From: Diogma glabrata
Taxonomy: Eukaryota; Arthropoda; Insecta; Diptera; Cylindrotomidae
Assembly (NCBI GenBank): GCA_963693315.1
Contig: OY856186.1
Span: 302,290,144 to 302,354,143 of the forward strand
DNA: 64,000 bases
Direction: 5' to 3'
Positions 41,160-52,114 of the stretch are shown here, piece after piece. The notes beneath the pieces are model-generated. The model was given only the letters and a program-made list of their open reading frames with translations. It ran no database searches and was not told the DNA's origin. Position 1 is the first letter of the stretch, and every line of letters begins with the position of its first letter. Position numbers and translations under genes: made by a program.

Positions 41160-41875
41160 ATTTTTCCACGAATGGAATGTGATATTTTAAATTATACACA
41201 AATAGCCCAAGGCTCAATTTTGTCTCCCACTCTATTTTTAATTTATATCAACTGTTGAAAATCCAGTAACCCAATAGTTTTGCAGACGATAGTACACATG
41301 CACAAGCAATTCGTTCTATTTTTAAAAGCAAATGTATGAACAAATAAATGACGCTGCCGTAAATGAAACGAGAACTTATAAACGTCATCAATCGTAGTGA
41401 TCAAAATTTAGTCAATTTTGATTCCACCAAAACACAGCTATTGATTGTTTGCAGACCTAAGGCCGAGTTCACCAACGATATTTCAATTAGGAGTATGTGT
41501 GGCGTATAAATAGTATGTGTGACGTATAAATAGATGGATACGTTAGCATTTGTTCATTGAAATTTACAATTAAAAATACGGCAAAAACCCTCTGCCTGCT
41601 CAATAGATGTAAAAAATATTTCACTCCGTACCAATTACTCCAGATTTATAAGTCCTATTTAGTACTTATAAATCTAGTCCCTAGATTTATAAGTCCGTGT
41701 ATGGAGTATTGTTGTCAAGTTTGGGGCGCTGCATCTGTTTCCATCCTAGCTCTTTTTAGCTCTGTCCAAAAGCATGCTATACGAATTGTGGGTGATCGAA
41801 CTCTGAATTTCTTTGTCTGTACATCGTACAAATAGAATGCTTTGCCCTAATCAATAGTCTCGGGGCGTTCAATCC
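41160..41875 (+). pseudogene. Decayed LINE reverse transcriptase (CR1/Jockey-like)
   Basis: Motifs in mixed frames: QGSILSPTLFLIYIN (near 41215), FADDSTHAQAI (near 41287), NLVNFDSTKTQLLIV (near 41407), then an open frame with CKKYFTPYQLLQIYKSYL, PCMEYCCQVWGAAS and VQKHAIRIVGD. Order and motifs are those of a LINE RT C-terminal half, with many stops, a duplicated GACGTATAAATAG word near 41500 and an internal repetition of CTAGATTTATAAGTCC. Confidence 0.75.
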
Positions 41876-41884
41876 ACAAAAGTT

Positions 41885-42010
41885 AAAAATAAAGCGTTTA
41901 TCAACACCTTAGAGCGTATGTTGTTGTGGGCCTTAGGTCTTAAAAGGTATCTATGGTTTGTTGTGACACATGTTGTAATTCCTATAACAACACACTTTTT
42001 ATTAAAATAA
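41885..42010 (+). repeat. Interspersed repeat family R, copy 3 (partial)
   Basis: TATCAACACCTTAGA, TATGTTGTTGTGGG, GTCTTAAAAGG, GTGACACATGTTGTAATTCC and ACACACTTTTTATTAAA match copies 1 and 2. Only the right half is present. Confidence 0.65.
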
Positions 42011-42091
42011 ATTACTTACTCTCTAACGATTTTAATATTGCAATGCCACCTGGAAAAATTGGTCTCCAAAAAAGATGAAAAAAAAAATTAC

Positions 42092-42365
42092 AAGCTGTCA
42101 AGTTTGGTGCACTGCATCTGTTTCCCGCCTGGTAATATGCCAATTGTAGTTGACTGACCGAAAGTTAAGATCATCTCGTTGTTTTTATAAGTATCGTCAC
42201 TAACAATGCTCAGATAAAATCAGATGCACCATGCCTTAAACATATTATTTTCACCGTTTTACTCATCAGTCGAGTTCTGGAAACTGACTGGATCACTCAT
42301 TGTTACAGGGAAATAATGCAAGGGCTTCTTTGCCCGAATTGCATATAAATGGACGCACAAAGAAG
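42092..42365 (+). pseudogene. Second LINE relic, C-terminal part
   Basis: GTCAAGTTTGG...CTGCATCTGTTTCC repeats a segment of the first relic (41713), followed by LRSSRCFYKY and CSDKIRCTMP-like text, the C-terminal region of the same type of LINE. Heavily decayed. Confidence 0.5.
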
Positions 42366-42764
42366 CAACCCAGAAAAAATTAAATAATTAGATTTTTTTC
42401 TCAATAGTTCATATTTGCCCGTAGTTCATATTTGCTGGAAATCTCATCAAAATGTTTGTGAGGAATCAAAAAAAAATAAAATAATTTAATAGATCAAAAA
42501 ACATATTTTCATTGATATTTAAGGATCTGAGAGGATTTAAGGATCTGAGAAGTAAATCTAAAATTGATATCTTTAAAATAATAAACCATTCTTGACACTG
42601 AAACGAATCAACCAAAATTTCGTTTTTCACTTCCATTTCTAGCACCTCAAAACACAGAGCAATAAATTTCAGAGAGATCACAGCTGTTTTCGTTTAAAAT
42701 TCTGTTTACTTTCAGCGTAAATTTTATCAAATTGATGGGTGAATTACGTTCTGAGTTTAATTTG

Positions 42765-43125
42765 CACCTCGATTACTGAAGTCGTGTCACATCAGGTGAA
42801 ATGACTATAGTCTTGTCACGTCGCTTGCAAATTGGTATTATTGAAGTCGATAAAAACGGTGACGACTAAAACTGAAAATTCTGAAAGTAAAAAACTTCAA
42901 ACTAACAAAATCTTACATTTTACGTTCTTCAAATTCACAAAAACAATTAAATACGTTTGAAAAAATTATTGTGACATCAAAAATTGAGGCGACTAAAATG
43001 TCAAAAGTGACATCTGTCGTATAAAATGACTTGAGGCGTAAAAAACGACTTCAACAATACGAAAATTGATGCGATGTGACTTTAGTCATTTAAAGTGACA
43101 TGACTTGCCTCCGGTAATCGGGGTG
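42765..43125. mobile_element. TIR element of 361 bp (MITE)
   Basis: Inverted ends of about 80 bp: CACCTCGATTACTGAAG on the left and the inverse of CACCCCGATTACCGGAG on the right, continuing through GAAATGACTATAGTC-like text. No coding capacity. No convincing target-site duplication was found. Confidence 0.7.
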
Positions 43126-43618
43126 TATGTACAGGATAAAAAACACACATTTTCAGTAATATTTACTAATCCCAAGGGTTATAAAAATTATATAAAAGAA
43201 TTACAATCTTCCTTAAAAAATTCAACTTTCCATATGACATGCCGCTCGACGGTTCCAAAAATTTATTTTTACATTTCCACTCCTTGCCCCTCAAAACACA
43301 GAGTTCCAATTTCTAAGAGGTTGCTATAGTTTTTTAAAGATGAGATTGCTAGTACATTGATTTAGTTTGCTACATTACATTACATTACTGAAATTTACCA
43401 AATTTATTTATCGTCCACTTTCTAAATTACAGTGATGGGACGCACACAAAAAATTTCGATAATATGCGATAATATATAAAAATAAGAACTCAAAAATTAA
43501 GAAAAGAATGCGACCTTCTTAAAAAACTCAACCTCTCATATAACATCTATCTAAATGCCATAAAAAGCAAGATTTTCTCATACGATTTTTAAACTGCTTA
43601 AAATGGGACAACACATAA

Positions 43619-45057
43619 TAGACTGAGAGCTACCTAGTGAACCCTTTGGGTAACGGTCGTCCTGTAAGGCTAGAATTTTTTTTAGTGATAGTTCATGAAA
43701 TGTGAAGTACGGAAACCACAACCTGGCAGGCATCAGCCGTGCACGTCATCAACCCCTATATGTTTGAAAGTGTAAAAAAAATTAAAAAAAAAACTTAATT
43801 AAAAAAAAATATGATTTAGCTCACTTAATGTAGAGTACAAAAAAAATTGACTGGCGATTTGGAGGTGCACAAGTATCTGCCAGGCGAATCGAAAGGTGTT
43901 ACAACCTGCCGGCCGGCCGTCACAAGCGACGAAATCTAGAAAACCGCTGAACGGATTTCCAAAATTTTTGTTTCTAAAAATAAGTTTAATTTTTTAATTT
44001 TTTTGACACACTTGACAACATTTTTTGACAAATTTGTATTGCCATAATTCTCAATAATAATAATAAAATTTCAGGTCATACAAATAATTTATTTTTTTTC
44101 CGAAAAAATGGGTAAAAAAATTAATAAAAATCTTTCTCTTGACACACTTGACAACATTTTTTTGACAAACTTGTAATGCCATAACTCTCAATAATAATAA
44201 TAAAATTTCAGGTCATACAAATAATTTATTTTATTTTTTTCCAAAAAATTGGGTAAAAAAATAAATAAAAACCTTTCTTTTGACACACTTGACAACATTT
44301 TTTGACAAACTTATAGTGCCATAATTCTCAATAATAATAATAAAATTTCAGGTCATACAAATTATTAATTTTATTTTTTTCCAAAAAATTGGGTAAAAAA
44401 ATAAAGAAAAATCTTTCTTTTGACACACTTGACAACATTTTTTTGACAAACTTATAATACAATAATCTAGTTTTTGGTATCACATACCAATCCAGACCAT
44501 CAAGATTTCTTCAAATTCAATGTTTATATCCGGAATCACTTAAAATGAACGTTTTTTAAGCCAAAAATATGCAAATTTCCTTGTTGATTGACACTTGACG
44601 ATTTTTTTGACACACTTCCGGTACAGTCATCGAACACATCGTCCTTTCAGCTCTTCCCATTGAGTAAAAGAAACAAAAATTTTGGAAATCCGTTCAGCGG
44701 TTTTCTAGATTTCGTCGCTTGTGACGGCTGGCCGGCAGGAGGTTGTAACACCTTTCGATTCGCCTAGCAGATACTTGTGCACCTCCAAATCGCCTGTCAA
44801 TTTTTTTTTGTACTCTACAATAAGTGAGCTCGTATCAAATCATATAAAAATTTCAAGCTTACAGGAGGAAGTTTTTTTTTTAAATTTTTTTTACACTTTC
44901 AAACATATAGGGGATGATGAGGTGCACGGCTGATGCTTGCCAGGTTGTGGTTTCCGTACTTCACATTTCATGAACTATCGCTAAAAAAAATTCTAGCCTT
45001 ACAGGACGACCATTACCCAAAAGGGCTCTAGCCCTAGAGGGACTAGCTCTTGGACTA
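43619..45057. mobile_element. Foldback element with ~370-bp inverted arms and a tandem-repeat core
   Basis: The left arm (43619-43985) and right arm (44645-45057) are inverted copies, sharing GGTCGTCCTGTAAGGCTAG, GTGAAGTACGGAAACCACA, GCGAATCGAAAGGTGTTA and AGAAAACCGCTGAACGGA. The core (about 44005-44610) has units starting GACACACTTGACAACATTTT at 44005, 44141, 44282 and 44422 (periods 136, 141 and 140), with a partial unit near 44600. TAA flanks both ends (43616-43618, 45058-45060), a possible 3-bp duplication. No transposase frame. Confidence 0.8.
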
Positions 45058-45599
45058 TAATTAGGATTAACAACAACTGGCAAGCCTATTTTATGGTCGA
45101 TTCAAGACTTTAGGTCAATAGGACTTATAGATAGATGCCCAGAAAATAGATTGTGAACTAGTGTTCCATTTTCAAAATACGAAACCCTAAATGTTACTGC
45201 CGCAATAGTAAAAAAATCAAATTTTTCGAAGTTCATATTTTTGTCCGTATTGTCACCATCAAATCTAGAAAAAACTTATGGTTATGTGAAAATATGCAAA
45301 AATATGGATTTTGGGTGAAAGATGCAGTAATATGCTTTTTGGAGTAACATATGCAAAAATATGCTCTAAAAATATGTATTAAGATTAAAAAAACTCATAA
45401 TTTTGCAAATATATGCTCTAACAAAAAGGGCTTAAAAGTCGTAGTTTTACCTGAAACGGATTTGTAGCTTAATCATTTTTTAATTAAGTACTGTAAAAAA
45501 ACATGCCCTAGTCATTATTGATTGCTTCCAATCAATGCAAAATCAATGAGTTTGACAAAAATTTATGTTTTTTTTTTAAATTGTTCCATATTCAACGCC

Positions 45600-46360
45600 A
45601 TAAATTTTGAACAAACGATGATTTGTTTAATTTCTTGGAGCCTACAGTTCATTTTTCGTGTTGCACCAAGCTATTGAGGTTTTCAAAAAAAAAGTCGAAA
45701 CTAAAAATTTGGAAAAAAAATTTTTACTAAGAATAATTTAAATTGCGAGTTACGGTCAAAACCTGGTCGTAACACAACGTTAAATGAACATTTTCTCTAT
45801 TGTACCATCTTGAATGTGTTAAGTTGCAGTTGACAAAATTATTTTTCGGTATCCAAAGTTTATCTTCATTCAATTTTAATTAAAGTATGCAATTCTTATA
45901 TATGGAGTGATGTTTTAAGCAGGATGTATTATGCAAATTCCACAAATAAAACAAAATGAATTTGAACTATTTTTACACTTGAAACTTCTTGAAACGCCAT
46001 TTAAATAAATTTAACTTTACACTTTACTATTTTAAAAGAATTCTTAACTGATGTTTGAGAACGACTGAACTTGTAAAATATTATTTACGATGCAGCACAA
46101 AAGAAAAGAAAAAATAAATAAACGCATTTGAAATAAGGAAATCTTAAAATAGCGCGCAGTTTTTATTCAAAAATCTGTATAACAACTTATATATATAAAT
46201 AAATTACGTTGCAGAATTTAAATTATTCTTAGTAAAAAATTTTGTTTCCCAAATATTTAGTTTGGATTTTTTTAGGAAAACCTGAATAACTTGTTGCAAC
46301 CTGCACCAATAATCGTGTTTTTTAACTTAAAAGAAAGGGAATTGAATTCACCACAGGTTT
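45600..46360. repeat. Inverted-repeat region
   Basis: 45655-45750 (GTGTTGCACCAAGCTATTGA, ACTAAGAATAATTTAAATT) is inverted at 46218-46312 (AATTTAAATTATTCTTAGT, GAATAACTTGTTGCAACC), about 470 bp apart. Probably one decayed foldback element. Right of it lies the dispersed repeat 46380-46740. Confidence 0.6.
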
Positions 46361-46379
46361 CATGAAATTAAAAAATTTA

Positions 46380-46740
46380 AAATTTTGATTTTTTTCAACG
46401 TTTTTCGAATGTAACTTCCAGAATCCTTTTTGGATTTTTACAAAAATAGCTAAAAATGTTTGTTAGCATCTTATGTGCACTATGCACTTCTTTCGTTAAC
46501 ACGAAAGAAGTGCATAGTGTTGTAAAATATGCGATGCAAAAACCGGAATAACCTTTTTTTCACCGGAATGGAATGTTTTTCGCGAATATCTCAAAAACAA
46601 GAACTAACCTAAAAAAATGAATGTGATATTCGTGTTCAGCAAGTCAAAATCCATAAGAAAAGTTGGGTTTTAGTCTGGGAGACAAAATAGATCAAAATTT
46701 GTAAACTAGTGTTACCAGAGTTTACCTATCCGTAATAGGT
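46380..46740 (-). repeat. Dispersed repeat, second copy, with a perfect palindrome
   Basis: The reverse complement matches 39550-39850. It contains the 42-base palindrome 46478-46519, absent from the other copy at the matching place. Confidence 0.65.
46478..46519. repeat. Perfect 19-bp hairpin with 4-nt loop
   Basis: CACTATGCACTTCTTTCGT and its exact inverse surround TAAC. Confidence 0.9.
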
Positions 46741-46744
46741 AAAA

Positions 46745-48390
46745 ATGTTGCCCTGTTGAGCATTCCATAATCGAATTAATTTCCAAGGAAGTATTTTATA
46801 TTTTAAGTTTTTATTTTTCAGTTCTAGAATAATTGGTGAATGTTGGATTGTGTATTATCGGATGACAAAAATTTATTTGCTATTAGATTTGTCTTTTGTT
46901 GTTTTTAATTTCCCTTCCAGACAGTAGATTGATTAACTTCCTTTTTAATAAATTCTTATTAAATATGAAATCGTATTCTTAATCTAAATGTCTGACTTTT
47001 ATTAGTTTAACGAACTTTCATGCCATTTTTGCAAAGGATAAGAAAACGTGTGTCGTTTCATAATTCATATCCAGATTTTATAAAACTATTTTAATCCGAA
47101 TCCCGAACATTAAATGGAATTACTGTAAATTATTACAAAATTAATTTAGTTTATAAACAAAAATAAATACCAAATAAAAATTACTATTAAGTTTTTTTTT
47201 ATGTTAATTTAAAATCTCTAAAGTTTGCGTTTTATTTAGTCAAAACTATTTAAATAAAAAACAAAACAACAAAGAACAAATTTTTCTAAAAGTAAACATA
47301 AATTTAATTATTAAACAATAAGTTTTATTATTAGTATAAATTTAACTACAATATAAATAAAAGTGCAATTAAATTAAATTTTAACAAATAAAAATTAAAT
47401 AAATATTTCTTGCAAAAACAAAATATTTTAAGTTTCATTAATTAGTAATAAATTAGAATAAATTTTTTTAATTAATTTAAATTGGATTAGATAAGATAAA
47501 TTGTTTTTAAAAAATTTTGACGAAATAAAACTAAAACGCAACTCTTAAAATTTATATTAACTTGTTTTGTTTGTATAATTATTATTTATAATATTTAATA
47601 TTGGACACCAACGTTCAGCGGTCTTTCTAATTGGGTGTAATGAATTTTTAATAAGAGAAATTATTTAGAATTTTTTATACATCAATCCATTAAGACAATA
47701 CAAATGCATTTTGATCGATGTAGTTTAAATATATTAATTTAAAATCTATTTTAGCAAATAATCGAAAAAATCGAGACATCTCCTTGATAGCATTTCAATT
47801 TGTTTTTTAATTTTAATGAATGTAACTTCAACCAAAAATGTACAATTTATGTTTAGAAAAGTTTTCTGTTTAATTATTTTGCATATACGATCAGGAGTAT
47901 ATAATTGTTGGCAAGAGAATTTGGGTAGGAAGAAGACACTCATTCGTCCTTTAGAGGAATGAGAGTAAAAATTTTACCTTTTTAACCTGCAAATTTTTTT
48001 TTTAAAGATTGTATCATACATATATGCTGGCGAATATGCACTCGAATTTTTACGTCCTTGTGAAGTTGTTGCCATCTAAAAAATCAAGAGTACAAGATCA
48101 AGTGAAATTGCTATTGCCTAATAATTGTCTGAAGAAATTACGAGTATTAGATGGGTTTTCGGTGAATTTGCTTTCTTTTATATAAACATAGTTTTATTTT
48201 GGTTATACGCCTTGCGATTCTCACCAATCATCCGCATGAACCAAGGTTCAGTTTAAGGTGTGCATGTGTTTAGTATTCCTTCTTTAATGTGTTCCGAAAC
48301 TCTTAGTGCTTCGAACCCCTTCAACACATAAAACATTTTCCCTCCTTGTAGAAGTTCTTCTTTTGTTAAAAATACGTGCTGTGAGTAAGA
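46745..48390. other. AT-rich non-coding stretch
   Basis: No gene recognised. 47100-47600 is almost pure A/T. The small frames have no familiar motif. Confidence 0.45.
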
Positions 48391-48394
48391 ATTA

Positions 48395-48620
48395 CAATAT
48401 GTGTCACAACAACACATAAAATCGTTTCAAGATCCAGGTCTTACAACAACATGCGTTCTGAAGAATCCTATCACACACAAAATATAGCATAGGCCAATAT
48501 TAGGATAGAAGAATGGTAGGATAGAGAAAATAAAAATAAAATAGAAGGTAAAACGCAAATTTGCAGGAACAAAATTAAAATGGGGTTGCCAATAATCCAG
48601 CTAGTTGCATATTCCTTGAT
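48395..48620 (-). repeat. Interspersed repeat family R, copy 4
   Basis: On the minus strand: GGAATATGCAACTAGCTGGA, TTATTGGCAACC, TGCAAATTTGCG, CTATCCTACCATT, TGTTGTTGTAAGACCTGG and GTGACACATATTGTAATTC. This is the most complete copy and shows the left end that was split from copy 1 by the LINE. Confidence 0.65.
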
Positions 48621-48623
48621 GTA

Positions 48624-49520
48624 ATGCCCTGTATTGCTCAATAATTAGGCGTTCTAGAATTTTTCAAAATGAAGGGTTAATCCCGACATTTTTCAACATC
48701 GTACGTAGAAGCTAGTTACTAATAAGAACTAATAATTTTAAAAAATAGATTGTTAATTTTAAAATGATTGTAGAAGTACTATTTTTAAAAATTTATATGA
48801 TTAATAAAAAAAAACAAAATGCGGCTTCAAAATAGCGCCAATTCATCAAGTTTGCATTTTTACTAACAAAACCTAAACAAAGGTTGCAACATCAATTTCT
48901 CAAAGAATTTCAACAATATTCAAAATAGTCGGAGCAGAATACCGTCTTTTTTATCAAAATCACAGTTATATTAGAAGAAATAAACTTTTTTAGAAAAATA
49001 AAAGCAAAAAGAAACATAAAAGAGTAAAAAATAACTCAATTGTGGACTTTAGATACAAAAATACATACATTTGTGTTTTTTCTGAAGTTGGTTTTATTTT
49101 TTCAAAAAAGTTTATTTTTGGACATATAACTGTGAATTTAATAAAAAATTTATATTTTGCTCTGGCCATTTTGAATAATTGTTGAAATTCTTTAAGAAAT
49201 TGATGTTACAGCTATTTAGAAACCTAAAACATAATTTCCGCGCCGTAGAATAGTAAAAATAAGCAACCTTGTTTGTAAAAATAAAAATTTGATGAATTGG
49301 CGCCATTTTGATCTTTTTAAATTAATCATATAAATTTTTAAAGAATAAAGATAGTAGTTCTACAATCATTTTAAAATTACAAACTATTTTTTAAAATTAT
49401 GGGTTCTTATTAGTAAATAATTTCCACGTACGATGTTGAAAAATGTCGGGACTAACACTTCATTTTGAAGGTCTCATTTGAAAAATGCTAGAACGCCACG
49501 TGTCATTAAAAGGAGGACAT
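48624..49520. mobile_element. Foldback/TIR element of about 0.9 kb
   Basis: Inverted arms: GGCGTTCTAGAATTTTTC, CCCGACATTTTTCAACATCG, GATTGTAGAAGTACTA and AGCGCCAATTCATCAA on the left; their inverses on the right (ending CTAGAACGCC at 49488-49497). Arms are about 350 bp, imperfect, around a core with AAAATAACTCAATTG that also occurs near 61391. No transposase. Confidence 0.75.
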
Positions 49521-50755
49521 TGAAATTTTGAGCCATCTCACGTTTTTTTTAAACCTTTCCAAATTTTGGTCACAGCGGTGGCCCGTTTGATGTGCATCGT
49601 CCATATACAAAAAATATTAATACATGTAATGTAGTGGTAACTTTTAGCTTTATATCGGCACGTTTCAATTTTAATAATATTGAGTTACAGTGCTGCTATA
49701 GACGATCTCAAGGAAGACACCATAAAAGTTGTCTAGGGCAGTGAGCAAGTTTGAATTGTTTAAATCAAAAAATTAAAATTATTCTATTAGTGGATAGATA
49801 AATGTAGGGATTGATCGGTCAGAGGGGCAATCGAAATTTTAATTTTTGTCAAAATGGCGGCTCCAAAAAGAAAACAAATTTTCTTCGTTAAGGTGGCGTA
49901 ACTGGCGCCGAGCTGACAATAGAACAATTTGTAATAGCAGTTACAATTCCACTTTTTAAATTTAGATGGTATACTCTACTAGTAATACATATATAAATAA
50001 AAAAATGTATTCGTCGAAAAATTATTAAAATTTGTTTTTCCACAAAAACCAATCATTCCTTTTTTTCGATAAAATAACTATTACCAAACTCACTTGTAAA
50101 TATGTATATCAATTCAATGAAATTTGTAAAAGTTAATAACAAAACGCCGACGTCATACCGAAAACTTGTAAAAACTGGGCATAACCGCATAACTCCATTT
50201 CAGAACAAAACAAAAAGCTTTGGAAATAATTAAGTTTTATTAGTTTTTTAACTTTTGTTGAACAAAATTTATCATTAAAAAGTGACTTTTTGTGTATTTT
50301 GAAAAATTGTGAGCAACGGATCCTAAATTGTTTAGAAAATAAAAATATTTTTCGGAAATTTCATTCCTGCGATCAATCCTGAAGAATATGTCTGAAAAGG
50401 TTGTGTTGCAATTTACCTGTTTTTGAGAAATCGAGCTCACCGGATTTGAAAACACCGTTTACACTGACTGCTTCGACTGACGAAAGTTACTTTTTTGGTA
50501 TAAGAAATGACTAAATGTAGCCCTTGGGTATAAAAAAAAGACCGAGATTCCTTCATCTCTTGCTTCTCTTTGATCATTCTTTTCATTTCACACAAATTTA
50601 AATTCAGCTCACCTCAATATAAAATGCAAGTCAACCCATTTCCAATTTCCATACATCATCTCAAGAAACAGGTTCTCTCAATAAACATCATCTCAATAAA
50701 CAGGTTCATCATTTATGTAGACGGAAATATGTATTATTAATTGATATTGTGTGAC
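49521..50755. other. Non-coding stretch
   Basis: No gene recognised; only small AT-rich frames. Confidence 0.4.
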
Positions 50756-51098
50756 GCAACAAAGCAATTAACTAAAAAAATGTTTTATGTTTGTAAAAAT
50801 CGAAATAGGCCGTCGTTACAGATTGCCATTTTATGTATGCGAATACAATAAAAAGGGTTAACTCAGGTATTGCGCGCCATTACAAATATTATAAAATATT
50901 ATCTCTCGTATCTCTAAAAATATTTAATTGCAACAAAGCAATTAACTAAAAAAATGTTTTATGTTTGTAAAAATCGAAATAGGCCGTCGTTACAGATTGC
51001 CATTTTATGTATGCGAATACAATAAAAAGGGTTAACTCAGGTATTGCGCGCCATTACAAATATTATAAAATATTATCTCTCGTATCTCTAAAAATATT
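50756..51098. repeat. Tandem duplication, two ~169-bp units (period 174)
   Basis: 50756-50924 and 50930-51098 both begin GCAACAAAGCAATTAAC and include GGCCGTCGTTACAGATTGCC and TTGCGCGCCATTACAAAT. No difference was seen between units, so the duplication is recent. Confidence 0.9.
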
Positions 51099-51715
51099 TC
51101 CCGGATCGATTTGAAATTTTCCGAGACTATACTCAAATATACGTACATTCCGAAAATGAAATAAAATTCAAATCGAATTTCTAACTGCGTACAACTCCTT
51201 AATAAAGATTGAAATAATTTTGTGTCGTTTTTGCTGTTACGTATGTTATAAATATTTTGGATAACCAGTCTTTGAATTGTAATTAGAACGAATACAGTGC
51301 AAAGGACAGTAATTGCTTCTTTTTCTGGGCGATTCTTTGAAACTTCGTAAAACGAGATATATTTGAAATTCACTTTATTCTTTGGTTTAGGAATTATGAT
51401 TGCTTTGATTGTACTTATTGTGTAGAAAATTTGCAGTACATCAGTACAAAATTCATGTTGTGACTTATAAAAAAATATGCATTGGAATTTTTTCATCGTT
51501 TTTGCTTTGCGGATGGAAGCGCCAGCAACCATCATAATGTTGTCATTTGAATTTTTTGGATCAATGCCTGGTCGGTCAAACAAAAATTGCTTTTGTCTTT
51601 TGGTCGTGGGATCAAATTGGATCGGTGAATGAACTCTATGCGCTATTACTTGCTCTAAGAAATGAAACCCTACACAACACATTTTATTAAAAAAAAAATC
51701 TAAATATCGATCCAC
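51032..51715 (-). CDS. Hypothetical ORF, 227 residues, unrecognised
   Basis: The longest unassigned frame in the right half. The N-terminal MDRYLDFFFNKMCCV derives from the tail of a family R-like repeat (CACAACACATTTTATTAAAA), so the true upstream part may be lost or spliced. It continues with FDPTTKRQKQFLFDRPGIDP, a hydrophobic stretch (EAITVLCTVFVLITIQRLVI) and a second one (EFYFIFGMYVYLSIV). Two possible membrane segments are visible. The C-terminus lies in the tandem duplication. The preceding frame at 51747-52022 on the same strand may belong with it. No family recognised; could be a decayed receptor-like gene or chance. Confidence 0.3.
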   Translation of the reverse strand: MDRYLDFFFNKMCCVGFHFLEQVIAHRVHSPIQFDPTTKRQKQFLFDRPGIDPKNSNDNIMMVAGASIRKAKTMKKFQCIFFYKSQHEFCTDVLQIFYTISTIKAIIIPKPKNKVNFKYISFYEVSKNRPEKEAITVLCTVFVLITIQRLVIQNIYNIRNSKNDTKLFQSLLRSCTQLEIRFEFYFIFGMYVYLSIVSENFKSIREIFLEIREIIFYNICNGAQYLS

Positions 51716-51746
51716 AGATTTCTTGTACGTCTTTTATGATTTCATC

Positions 51747-52022
51747 TCAGTTCATTTCGTTCTGGGCATGCAGCATGAGTAACATTCTTATTTCTTTCTG
51801 AACAATGGTGCGCAAGACTTTATGCATCACCAACTCTACCTTTAAATTGGAATGAATTTTGAAATACACCAACAAGTAGGAAATCAACTTTCCCAGTCTA
51901 GATTGAAAAGAAATGTTAATAGTTATTGCTTCTATGTTCCGTTTATTACTATTGTAGAATGGTTTTAGCAATATTGATGCATATTCTTCTAAAGAATAAA
52001 ACGTTTTTGATAAATAACTCAA
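51747..52022 (-). CDS. Hypothetical 91-residue ORF, unrecognised
   Basis: Reads KTFYSLEEYASILLKPFYNS and LGKLISYLLVYFKIHSNL, ending MLHAQNEMN. Same strand and adjacent to 51032-51715, with only a stop and the R-like tail between them. No motif recognised. Confidence 0.25.
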   Translation of the reverse strand: MSYLSKTFYSLEEYASILLKPFYNSNKRNIEAITINISFQSRLGKLISYLLVYFKIHSNLKVELVMHKVLRTIVQKEIRMLLMLHAQNEMN

Positions 52023-52114
52023 GACATTATCAGAGTTTGAAGCAGGAATACAACTTTTATTGTGCCACTATTACCTGTTGCTGTAATTTCGTATACTTTT
52101 TGTGTTATTTTTAA

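Noticed and set aside
41557..41835. Independent 92-residue gene
   Set aside because: It is the C-terminal RT segment of the decayed LINE (FTPYQLL, PCMEYC motifs).
44000..44460. Tandem GACACACTTGACAAC units as a CRISPR-like array
   Set aside because: Units are ~140 bp without unique spacers and sit between inverted arms of a foldback element in an insect genome.
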